Origin: Paragordius varius
Taxonomy: Eukaryota; Nematomorpha
Direction: 5' to 3'
Assembly: GCA_964247055.1 (NCBI GenBank)
Contig: OZ176056.1
Span: forward strand, 2,046,001 to 2,110,000
Length of the DNA stretch: 64,000 nt
Position 1 is the stretch's first letter. Each line of letters opens with the position of its first letter. Under the pieces are notes generated by a model. It saw only the letters and a list, made by a program, of their open reading frames with translations. It made no database searches and was not told the origin of the DNA. This document shows positions 54,626 through 64,000 of the stretch, piece by piece. Both the position numbers and the translations under genes were made by a program.

Positions 54626-57600
54626 GACATACATATAAATGCTAGGTATCACTTTTTTAGATAAACACCCAAAATTTTTGATAAATTATAACTCCACATT
54701 AACTTTTTATATTAAAAAATATAAAAGTATATTAACTATACTATATATACATATCCATTTTCAAAAAAACATTTCAACATTTTTATATATTATAACTCTT
54801 GTATGAACATTTTTGTCAAAAGTTTTAAAAGTTAAAATAGATTTAAAAGATAGAAGTTTCAAAATAGATTTAAAGGAATACTGTCTAGCCTCATCTCGGT
54901 TTTCACCCCACGAAAAGCAATGCCCAAACTGGGAATCGGCAAATTCATGCAAACCACCCGAAGCTCCAACACTAAAATATCCCCAAATATTTTTGTTACT
55001 CCGGAAATTTAGTTCCTAAGCAACCAAAAAATGTAAGTTAGAAAATATTAATAAATAAATGATTGAATATAAGTTTAAAATGGATATTCAAGGTAAAAAT
55101 TGGATTTAAAAAAAATCATATAAAAATATATTATTTCATGAGTAATTGTCATTTCTAGATCACAATTCCAGTTTGATAATTTCTTATAATACAATACAAA
55201 ATTTTTAAGTTAAGAATAAAACTTCCCCTAAACCAAAAATGGATGTGTTGTTTTAATCTAAAATTTATATATTCTTAATTAAGGTAAATATTAATAAAAG
55301 GCGCTCTTATATTATTTAATTTTTATACAGATATATTACGTCAAGCAATGGATTGTTACTAATACCTATTGTTATGGCTTAAAAATAAGGAATAGTTGAA
55401 TTAGTAACAAAATTATCGAATATTTTTCATGTGGTATGTTTAAATTATACCAAAAATATATATTTTATGGCACATATAAGTTGTATAAAAATAATCTCTT
55501 TTTTAACCTCAAAAAATCACAATTTTACAAAAACACCAAATAAAAACTAACACAACTTTACAAAACTTATAAAACCCTTAAAATCAAATATTTTACAACA
55601 AAAAAAATTAAAAAAAAGTCACTTGAATTTGCCCCGATGTTGGTTTAAAACCTTCGTCAGGATTTTCGCTCGTTATCCTACAAGCTATGACATGTCCCCG
55701 TGGTCGGGGTTTATACTGAGAATCTACGCTGGCTGCTGATAAGATTGAATATCCATCAGTAATGGAATTATTTAAGCGTTGATTTCGAACCAAAATATTT
55801 TCTAGCGGGCCGCTAGAATTAGCATTTTCGTTTTCATTAATAAAATTTTCAGATATTTCAGTTTTTTGGCTTGAAATTTGCATTTTAATATTTTGGTTAG
55901 TAAGGGGAGTTTCCGTAACAGCTTGTTTTATCATGGCATTTGTATTATTAGTTAGTGGTACTAAAAAAACAGCATAAAAGATTAATAAAATAAGGCATTT
56001 AAGAATGAATCTAGGCAAATTTTGTGTTAAAGCAAATTATATGTATTTGAATATAACTTAAATAGTTTAAAAAGTTTATAATCTATATTATTAAAATAAA
56101 TCTTATTTACAATTCAAAATAAGATGGATATATCTAAAAAATTATTTTTCTCCCATTTAAATTGGTTATGAATATAATTTTATATTATAAAAAATTATTA
56201 TAAAATTATTTTATAACTATATAAAAACCCGCAAAAATTTCTATATCATTTTTCCAAATAATTATTGGAAATAAATTTATATTTTATGGTCAAAAATTAA
56301 AAATATCATAAAAATATGTACTTTGAAGAGGTGTTTCCACCATAAACCACGGAGATAAACCCATATAAACTCGAATATCTTTTATACGGTAAAGTGGTAA
56401 GCCCATAGCAATCTAAAAAAATAAAATTTGAACAAATAATAAATTAAAAGTAATATATTTGTACATAATTTAAGACAAAATTTTTAAAATACATATTTTA
56501 TTTAGTATTGTAATAAATAGACTTATGAATTAAAAAATATTGGTTTTGGCAGAATTAATTATTACAATAAAATTGGAAAATCATCAAACAGACTTAATAT
56601 ATATATACAGTATGAAGTTTATGGTTTCTTATTTCACACTAAAGTTGGGCAATTCGCAACACGCTTGTGTATGGAAAAAAAGAAAAAAAATACAACATTC
56701 TCTTGTTTTTTTCCACACACTACTATGTTGCAAATTGCCAAACTATTTCCACACATTTATTAATAATTATACCATACAGGTTAATTTTTTAATAACGTAT
56801 GCAATTACGATTGTCGATTAAACTATAAAGTGTATGATTAATTTTTCGACATAATAAGATAATTTTTTTAAGGAAAAATTTAAGGAAAAGTATTAAAAAA
56901 TAAGGTATTTTTTGTGATAAAATACTTAACCCTTATAATATAATTTTCGTAACATAACTAAAATTCGTGCTTTAATTATTGTCTAAAATACCATTTACGC
57001 TTCAAATTGACCCTTTGACAATTCAAATTCACCATAAGATAATTATGTATTCAAGATTAGAAATTATATTTAATTTAAAATATTTTTAAAATAAGAAATT
57101 CTATTTAGAATTAATATAATATTAAAAAAATAATAGACTATACCATAAGAATATATTTTATTCTAATGATGAGTTAAATTAGCCCAAAAACACATAATTT
57201 ATTTTTAGGGTAAATTTGAATTGTTCGAGAGTGAAATTAAATTGTTCAAGGGTGAATTTCATTTAATGGTATATATTTAATTAAAAAGCAACGAAAAATT
57301 CGGAAATTATATTACATAACATTGTTAGATTAAACTATAAAACTTTTATAAAAACTCCTAAATAAAACATATTAGATATATGACACACAAATACATATAT
57401 ATACCTGTAATTGACAAGCCGGTAAATTAATGTCACAAATCATTTCAGTACATGGGTGTTCAACTTGAAGTCTAGGATTTAGTTCTAAAAAGCAAAAAGT
57501 CCCTTTCGCCGTATCATACAAGTATTCAACAGTTCCTGCACTAACGTAGCCTACCATACGAGCTAATCTTACAGCGGCCTACATGTATATAAAAAGAGTT

Positions 57601-57708
57601 TTTTTCTATTCGCAACACATTGGAATAGTTTATTAAATTGTGGACAAAATTTGTTTTATCTTATATGCTACTGTGTTACATTATGTGAATTGGATAACAC
57701 AAATGTTA

Positions 57709-57748
<40 letters not shown>

Positions 57749-60700
57749 TTGCAAATATTACAGTATAATAAAAAAGAATATTTATGGTAATTTTAATTTT
57801 TCTAAAACAAATGTAGCTACTTCTATGAGCCTAAAACAGCTTAAATCCAAATTATAGATTGTGCAAATCTAGTTACGTTGGATAATAAAACTTACATTAT
57901 TTTGACAAAAACGAACAATTCTGTGAATTTGGCTGTGAAGATGAATACATACATTGATAAGGCAAGTTTGTTATAGGCTATAATATAAGCTATTATAAAA
58001 AGCATCACAAGACTCAGTATTACCTTTTCGCTAGCTCACAAGAAACTTACACTTTTTGGTGTTTTTTTTAAAAATAATATCATATTGACCAAATATTAGA
58101 ACATATCTATCATTTAATTTTCAATTTTTAACACAATTTAATTACCTAATACCTTTTAATAGTCCCCAAAACCAAAAAGCTCTAAAACTTTAACCTTTTC
58201 CATTTCTTCAATCACGTGAGCGGTTGCTATGGTAACCGGTGCTTCCTCAATAATCTTTTGATGACGTCTTTGAATGGAACAATCTCGACCAAACAGAGAA
58301 ATAGCTGTTCCATAACTATCAGCCAGCAATTGAACTTCCAAATGCCGACAATGGCTAGCAAGGGCCATCAAGAAAATGGGTGATCCTGGGACTTCAGTTT
58401 GCACCTTTTAGAGAATTGTATTATAAAATTTTATTAGTGATTTTAGCTCAAATACGTAATTTTATATTTCGTTTATCACGCTAGTTTTTGCAATATGTGT
58501 ATACTGTGGTATTAACAATTTCCTTGCATGAATAAATAGAAAAAATTATTGTAATTGCACCATAATTTAGTTTACGAAATGTCAATATTAAAATTGTGAT
58601 GAGAAAAAAATTTACATATTTTTTTAATAAACATATCTATATATATATGTATATTGAAAATCTTTTTTAATTATCATTACTGCTTAAAACTTATTATATA
58701 AATATAAACAGATGGATGGTTTTTTGAGGCAACTTAAATAGAAATTAACACACTTAGTAATATAATTTTTAAGAAAAAACATCAATCATAATAATTTGCA
58801 AATACTTAATAAATAAATCAATTTCCTTATTTTAAAACGCTTATATTGAACCAAATTTTTAGCTAATAAATTTCTAAAGGGATAAAAATTAATTTATCAT
58901 TTACTGTTTTTTTATAACCTATTGACACGGACATAACTCTTTGAAACAAATAATGTAAATTTAATAAATTAATAAATTTTTCAATTTTTTTTAAAAAAAA
59001 TTTTTTTAAAAAAATAAAAACTTACCTGTTTAAAAGCTATTGGGAAATCTTCAGGTTTTAATACTTTACGTATTCCTTTACCTCCACCACCTTCAGAAGC
59101 TTTAATCATAATGGGATATCCAATTTTTTTGCTCATCTAAAAAAATATTTTGTTCAAAATATTAAAAAATATAAAAATATATATATAAATGCCATAATTT
59201 TATTCAAATTTTAAGTAAAGACAGATATTTCTTTTTAAAAAGAAAAAAACTATTCTTTTAACCATATTTTTATTATCTAGTATATTTCGTTTTGGATTGC
59301 TATACAAGCGAAAAAAATGATATTTCGAAATTACATAAATCTCAATTATGCAGGTTATAATAAAATCAAAGATATATATATATATATAGTTTTATACAGG
59401 AAAAGTATTATTCGTCAGTTATTAAACATCGTAATTCACATTTGACAAAACCTTCAAAAAATTAATATATTATAAAATTAAAAAACTCTAAAACACCCTT
59501 AAAAACCCAAAAAACTCGAAAAAAAGTGTATTTAAACTTGTAATCCTTGTTCACAGTTTGAGATACAAGCCGATTCATAAATTTCCGTTGGGATCAAGTT
59601 ATTCAAATTATCCAAATCATAATAAGTTGCGGCGTTTTGCGATGCTGAAGTAGAAACACTATTTCCTACATTGGTTATTTGTTTGGTTGTTGAAACAGTA
59701 ATATTTTTAGTCATGAGGGATTGATTCGCAAAATGTTCGGCATTTATACTTTGTTGTAGGGAGCGACTTTTGACCTCTAAATTTTCAATCTCTATGCCTG
59801 CATTTAAGTTTCAATAATAAAATTATTTCAATTAAAAAATGGACAAAACGTACAAACAATAGGACAAATATTTTTTCAAAGGTCCGTTATATTGTTATTC
59901 TCACATAAACTGAATTAAAATTTAAAATTATGTAATTGAGTTAAATAACAATTTATATATCTATTTTTTGAAACCAAAACAATAAGTTAAATTAAAAAAA
60001 TCAAGATACAATAATATGGGTCTGATTCTTTTAGATTTCATGTTTTTTCTGTATAATTTGAATTTTTACTGTAAATTAACTAAGAAACGGTAATAAATTT
60101 TTATTTGTACATAATCTCAAGGTTATAATTAAAATATTTTTACATACTGGTTTTTGCTTAAGGTTTATAACATAATTATAATTTAAGAATTTGCTTTTTA
60201 AAAAATTATATTGCGGTAAATATTCCGATATAATTAAAAAATTAAGGCCAATATAAGACTCATATTAAGTTGCATCATTAAAATTATAAGCTATCACCAT
60301 AATTTATTTCAATAAAATATTTTTTACCATTCAACCATATATTTGTTCCTTATTTTAAGACTTTTTACGCACAATATTTTAAATATTTATAGTTTATAGC
60401 AGATATTAAAAACATGTAACTTATTTTCTAATTCTTTGACAATTCATGAATCATTTAAAATAGTTAAAATATCTATCTAATCTCTATGAAATCAGCATAG
60501 AAACGTACGCCCAAACTTATAGGTTTAAAGTTTAAATAGCCAGAATCCCTTAATAAAACAAAAAATATTTGTTGGAAAATTCCCCTTTAAATTCCATAAA
60601 AAGCATTATCTTATATATTCAATTTCTTAGCCAAAACTAACAAAACCATTTAAACCTTCGGTATTTTTAACCGTATTGAAAAACTCCCCTTTAAATTCTA

Positions 60701-62001
60701 AAACTCTCATTACCTTATCTATTAAATTAACTCACAAAACCATTTAAACCTTCGGTATTTTTAACCGTTAAACCACATTTCAAACCTTTAAATTCTAATA
60801 TCATATTCAATTCTTAACCAAACCAAAACTCACAATAACCGTTACAATAATAAAAATTAATAAAAATTCCTCAAAACCTAAAAACTTTAAAAGTTTAAAA
60901 ATCTCAACACAATATTTTTTCAAATCTAAACCTGATCCACTCCAAGCCAGGGTAGGAACATGCGCGCTTTGTGCAATCAGGGTAGAGGCTATTTTATCAC
61001 CCAGGGCATGCATAGCAAATGCCGATGGGCCCAAGAAGGCCAGGCAGCGGTCCGCTAAAGCGAAGGGCAGGGCCGGATTCTCACTGGCATGACCCCAACC
61101 GGCCCAAACTGCATCCGCCCCGGTCCGCACACAAATCTCTACAATGAGTTCAACGTTGGCGTAATTGTGATTGTTGGAACCGCCTGGAACCGGGACATAT
61201 TGATCCGCCATTTTTATGTACTCTATTAATCAAAATATTATAAGGAATTAATATAATATATATATATATATATATATATAAATATATAATTATGGATAGG
61301 AAGATATATTGAATATTTAAAAACTAAGCAATGATATATACTTTTCAATCATATATATTTTTAATTTATTTAATAAGATAATCCCTATAAGGACCCCGAA
61401 TATGGGAAAAATTCATAATTTATTTACGCATCAATCATGCTTTTTTAAAGAATATATTAAAGTTAAATTGTGTAATTTATAATTTAATCTTTTGTTATGA
61501 TATAAAAAAATTATTAATTTATATAAAATTTAAAATAATATAAAATGAATTGTGAATCAGAGGGTTGTATAAAACCCACAAACCATTTCGCTAAAGTTTA
61601 TTATAAAAATCGAAAAAGTTCAAGATCAGATAATTTTTTAGAAAATTTATTATATAAGAGGTGAAATTACAATTGCTTTTGCTTATAATTATTGATGTAT
61701 ATTTTACCAGCATTAGCTTTTAAATCTTCGGGAGTCACCATGACAACAAATTTTATCGCTCGTTCGTTTCGAAACATTTCGTATGCCCATCTTCGAATAG
61801 ATCGCATACATTTAACCGCAGCTATACCATTGTTGGCAATAAGGATCTAAATTTAAACGTTATAAAAATTACCTTTTGAATTAGAGTGGTTCCTCCAAAT
61901 TTTATAACAAATTCTTCGGGATTGGATAGCGTAAGCGAACCATGTTTTGAAGTACTTATATTATTAATTGATGTATCCAAAACACTAATATCGGATGACA
62001 T
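54073..62001 (-). CDS. Acetyl-CoA carboxylase, copy 2 (5' part, exons 1-11)
   Basis: Eleven exons join in phase to exactly 676 codons and cover the whole biotin carboxylase domain with the same exon structure and the same two low-complexity insertions as copy 1. All catalytic motifs ([67 protein letters not shown]) are kept. Differences from copy 1 in conserved segments are nearly all silent; replacements concentrate in the insertions (for example NSSGP added in exon 9). Beyond exon 11 the copy-1 exons 12-14 are absent and FN3-like exons follow instead. No LINE here. A complete carboxylase cannot be made from this stretch, yet the silent pattern says the sequence was recently under protein-level selection. 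Confidence 0.9.
54463..54523. repeat. (TA)n microsatellite
   Basis: About 60 bp of TA in the intron between ACC copy 2 exons 11 and 10. A second TA tract follows at 54602-54625. Confidence 0.95.
54882..55015 (-). CDS. ACC copy 2 exon 10
   Basis: [20 protein letters not shown], then [20 protein letters not shown]; acceptor and donor as in copy 1. Confidence 0.93.
55623..55960 (-). CDS. ACC copy 2 exon 9 (insertion 2)
   Basis: 15 nt longer than copy 1 (extra NSSGP) with several replacements in the low-complexity part, then an unchanged [20 protein letters not shown] block. Confidence 0.86.
56322..56412 (-). CDS. ACC copy 2 exon 8
   Basis: [20 protein letters not shown] then [10 protein letters not shown]; one Ser to Thr change against copy 1. 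Confidence 0.9.
56612..56770. mobile_element. MITE family A, ACC intron 7 copy 2
   Basis: Orthologous to 18566-18725, same flanks. Confidence 0.7.
57000..57272. mobile_element. MITE family B, ACC intron 7 copy 2
   Basis: Orthologous to 18940-19222, same flanks. Confidence 0.7.
57405..57578 (-). CDS. ACC copy 2 exon 7 (catalytic core)
   Basis: 58 codons with [15 protein letters not shown]; protein as in copy 1. Donor CAG|GTATAT. Confidence 0.95.
57712..57746. repeat. (TA)n microsatellite, copy 2 only
   Basis: About 35 bp of TA in the intron between exons 7 and 6, where copy 1 carries a family C element instead. Confidence 0.95.
58195..58404 (-). CDS. ACC copy 2 exon 6
   Basis: [13 protein letters not shown] to EEMEK; protein as in copy 1. 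Donor GAAAAG|GTTAAA. Confidence 0.94.
59026..59136 (-). CDS. ACC copy 2 exon 5 (ATP-grasp loop)
   Basis: [20 protein letters not shown] then [15 protein letters not shown]; protein unchanged from copy 1. Confidence 0.94.
59538..59797 (-). CDS. ACC copy 2 exon 4 (insertion 1)
   Basis: Same length as in copy 1, with replacements such as MTKNIT for MTKSIT and NSVSTS for NSISTS inside the low-complexity part. Confidence 0.85.
59839..60075. mobile_element. MITE family C, ACC intron 3 copy 2
   Basis: Orthologous to 21949-22194; the first 180 bp are nearly identical. Confidence 0.5.
60570..60850. repeat. Minisatellite next to the ACC exon 3 donor, copy 2
   Basis: Same ACCTTCGGTATTTTTAACCG and CAAAACTCACAATAACCG phrases as in copy 1, with fewer units. 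Confidence 0.75.
60932..61222 (-). CDS. ACC copy 2 exon 3
   Basis: [15 protein letters not shown] to WSGSG; protein identical to copy 1, seven silent base differences. Confidence 0.93.
61254..61280. repeat. (TA)n microsatellite
   Basis: TA tract in the intron between ACC copy 2 exons 3 and 2; a shorter one lies near 23550 in copy 1. Confidence 0.9.
61708..61846 (-). CDS. ACC copy 2 exon 2
   Basis: [20 protein letters not shown] to PEDLKANA; no difference from copy 1 seen by eye. Confidence 0.92.
61847..61872 (-). other. 26-nt intron in ACC copy 2
   Basis: GTAATTTTTATAACG...AAATTTAG. One base shorter than in copy 1, so retention would shift the frame here, whereas in copy 1 it would introduce a stop. 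Confidence 0.85.
61873..62001 (-). CDS. ACC copy 2 exon 1 (start codon)
   Basis: [16 protein letters not shown] then [16 protein letters not shown]. An in-frame TAA 18 bp upstream supports this ATG. One replacement against copy 1 (Ala to Thr). Confidence 0.87.
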
Positions 62002-63715
62002 AAAATTTGATTATAATAATTTAAAGCAAAAAAACACGCGTTTTTACGTGATTGTATGATATTGAAGCTGTGCCAATTTATTATACGAGAACAAGGGTAC
62101 TTTTGTTAAGCTCAAAATTATTTTTGTAGGTCCTTACTTATGATTTATTTATAAAGTATGGCAAATACTTTACTGTTGCAAAATACTAGCCAAATAAAAA
62201 CTAAAAAAAAATAATATTATAAATTCAAGATAAAAAAAGAGTTTATAAATTAGTTTAGAATATGTTTGGTAATTATGATTGGTGCTTAATATTTCGCGAT
62301 TACATATAGGGTGATTATTGATCGAGAGTGCTCCCAATGGTATCCAAATCTTAAAACACGTATTCTATGGCTTTGGTGCAGTGTGCGAAAATATATTTAA
62401 AACTGTATGATTTAAAAAAATTTACTTAACCTATTTTTTTGGTGTATATTTTAGAAAAAAACTAAAATTCTTTATATTTTTCCATTTTAACACTTTATAT
62501 CCTTTTGAGGTAGTGTTAATCATAAAAATATTTTAAGCGTTAGGCTAAATTTAATGATATGCTGTTTTAGCCTCTTAGTATGATAAAATAAGGTAAAAAT
62601 GCCTGTAAACTTTTTTCCTTAATATTTTTATATCGCAAATACAACAGGCAAATAAATGTATCATTATGAAAAAGCTTTCGGATTATAGAAATTTTTGATA
62701 TTTATCTAATATCAGCTACTTGCTTCAATCATGTTTTGGAGTTATCCGTTAGAATTAAAAATGTTAACTGTAAAAATTATAAATATTTTTATCTAGAAGA
62801 CATATTGAAAAACAATTTTCAGTCCAATTGATTTTGAAACCGTTATTTTACGAAAATCTCTGGATTAGAAAACCCCCTCAACATGCCATCTCGTACAGAT
62901 AATGTAATAAATTGTTGACCATTTATTTAGTTTTGGAGTGAGTCTTTGGTTTTAAGTGTGAAATTAAGAGTTAAGAAACTAGAATTTATAAAATATAACA
63001 CTTATCTAATAAATTTAAATTAATTTTTATTTTATGGTTCTGACGTACAAATACCCCAAAATATTTTTATCTATTCCACGTGCATAAAATAAAAGAAATG
63101 TTTATTCATTGAGGTAACATTTATAGAACAGCGGTTTATATATCAAAGGATATAGTTTGAAAAAATAAAAAGATAAAAGGGGAGTTAAATGGCTAAACTA
63201 AAATTATGTAATATAGGCATTTAAAAATACTTTATCAAATTTCAAACGTAAAAACAATTGTATCCCGTTTTTTCCAATAGGGTAGATGTACATGTAGATA
63301 TATTGTTTTAAACATTAATTTTTATAAGATTTTGTGAGCGAATGTTTGCCAATTATGATTTTCCTAATATTAGGTCGCACGTGAGGTCTTGGAGGGCCGC
63401 CTATTGGACAAATCTGGCTTGAATCAATTTTTTTCGAAGCATGTTATGGGCCGTTTTGAGATGTATTTATAATTATATATTTTTTCAGAAGCAATGCAGT
63501 TTCTGTTTTAAATTGTATTTTACAAGTTACATCTAATATTAACAATAAGTTACTAAACGATTAGTCTGCTTTATTTTTCCCTTCAATTTTCGAAATAAAA
63601 AAAAATCAAATTTATTTATTGGATAAACAACTTTGTGAATAGTTTTGCTACAATATATCTATAGTATTCATATGGGAAATCTTCCAAAAATATTATATAT
63701 TCAATAACAAATTAA
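62002..63715. other. Gene-free block upstream of ACC copy 2
   Basis: Counterpart of 24454-26177, nearly identical by eye apart from small indels (one of about 25 bp near 62518). Presumed ACC promoter and 3' flank of the second micro-exon gene. Confidence 0.6.
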
Positions 63716-63762
63716 TTATTCAGGCGCTGGCTTTAGATTTCCAATGGCTTCTTCCAAAACTT
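63716..63762 (-). CDS. Second micro-exon gene, stop exon
   Basis: Acceptor ATTTTAG; encodes EVLEEAIGNLKPAPE and TAA. Three replacements against the copy-1 exon (Ala/Glu, Arg/Gly, Pro/Ala). Confidence 0.78.
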
Positions 63763-63845
63763 CTAAAATTATGAATTAAATACAGTTACAATTATAATTA
63801 TAATGTTTAACACTGTATGTTATAGTTTAAAATATATTTGTTATC

Positions 63846-63868
63846 TATATATATATATATATATATAC
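63846..63868. repeat. (TA)n tract abutting a micro-exon donor
   Basis: TA tract ending directly at the GT donor of the 36-nt exon; a shorter one sits at the same place in copy 1 (26300). Confidence 0.8.
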
Positions 63869-63904
63869 CTTTTGATATTTCAGGATCCTCCAATCCTAAT
63901 GCAT
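63869..63904 (-). CDS. Second micro-exon gene, 36-nt exon
   Basis: Acceptor AATCCTAG, donor AAAG|GTATAT; encodes ALGLEDPEISK after the split codon. Two replacements against copy 1 (Ser/Leu, Asp/Glu). The rest of the gene lies beyond the right edge. Confidence 0.78.
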
Positions 63905-64000
63905 CTAGGATTATTATAAAAAATTGTTTATTTGGTTAAAGTGGAATTTTATTAATCCAGTGTAGTAAATAACAAATAAGATAATGTATTAAGTATTGTT

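Noticed and set aside
56540-56821. 93-codon plus-strand frame
   Set aside because: Runs through a palindromic family A element and AT-rich intron; no protein-like conservation with copy 1.
1-64000. tRNA, rRNA, LTR-element or virus-derived genes
   Set aside because: No cloverleaf with A and B boxes, no rRNA-like conserved stretch, and no LTR pair, capsid, protease or integrase motif was seen.

Overview
The window is very AT-rich metazoan DNA with spliced host genes, satellite arrays and many short DNA-transposon relics. Three things suggest a flatworm: a gene built from 25 mostly 6-48 nt exons behind a signal-peptide exon (the layout of flatworm micro-exon genes), a 27-nt first intron in acetyl-CoA carboxylase (ACC), and a vertebrate/lophotrochozoan-like ACC sequence. 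This is an inference. Hemipteran 'bicycle' genes also use micro-exons, and no species can be named from the sequence alone.

Layout. 1-7,900 is a 167-bp satellite array. 7,901-9,660 is a junction block with an inverted decayed satellite monomer and a fibronectin-III-like (FN3-like) exon. 10,201-24,453 (minus) is ACC copy 1: 14 exons covering the biotin carboxylase domain and the segment beyond it, with a LINE inserted only in this copy. 24,454-26,177 is a gene-free block. 26,178-39,435 (minus) is the micro-exon gene. 39,436-41,850 is AT-rich DNA with a LINE endonuclease relic. 41,850-51,552 is a second satellite array with higher-order structure. 51,553-64,000 repeats the 7,901-26,430 block: junction block, FN3-like exons, ACC copy 2 (11 exons), gene-free block and the last two exons of a second micro-exon gene. 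The sequence is therefore a tandem duplication with a period near 43.7 kb and satellite at each unit boundary; the window holds about one and a half units.

The two copies differ in informative ways. ACC exons are conserved almost entirely by silent differences, while introns differ by several transposon insertions. Copy 1 keeps ACC exons 12-14 but only the last FN3-like exon. Copy 2 keeps three FN3-like exons but lacks ACC exons 12-14. Neither copy shows biotin-carrier or carboxyltransferase exons here, so in this window both are 5' partial ACC genes. The 3' exons of the micro-exon gene differ between copies mostly by amino-acid replacements, the opposite of ACC.

No rRNA, tRNA, CRISPR array, bacterial operon, LTR element or viral gene was recognised. 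All exon boundaries were read by eye from splice signals, reading phase and family alignment from memory; no search or transcript data was available.
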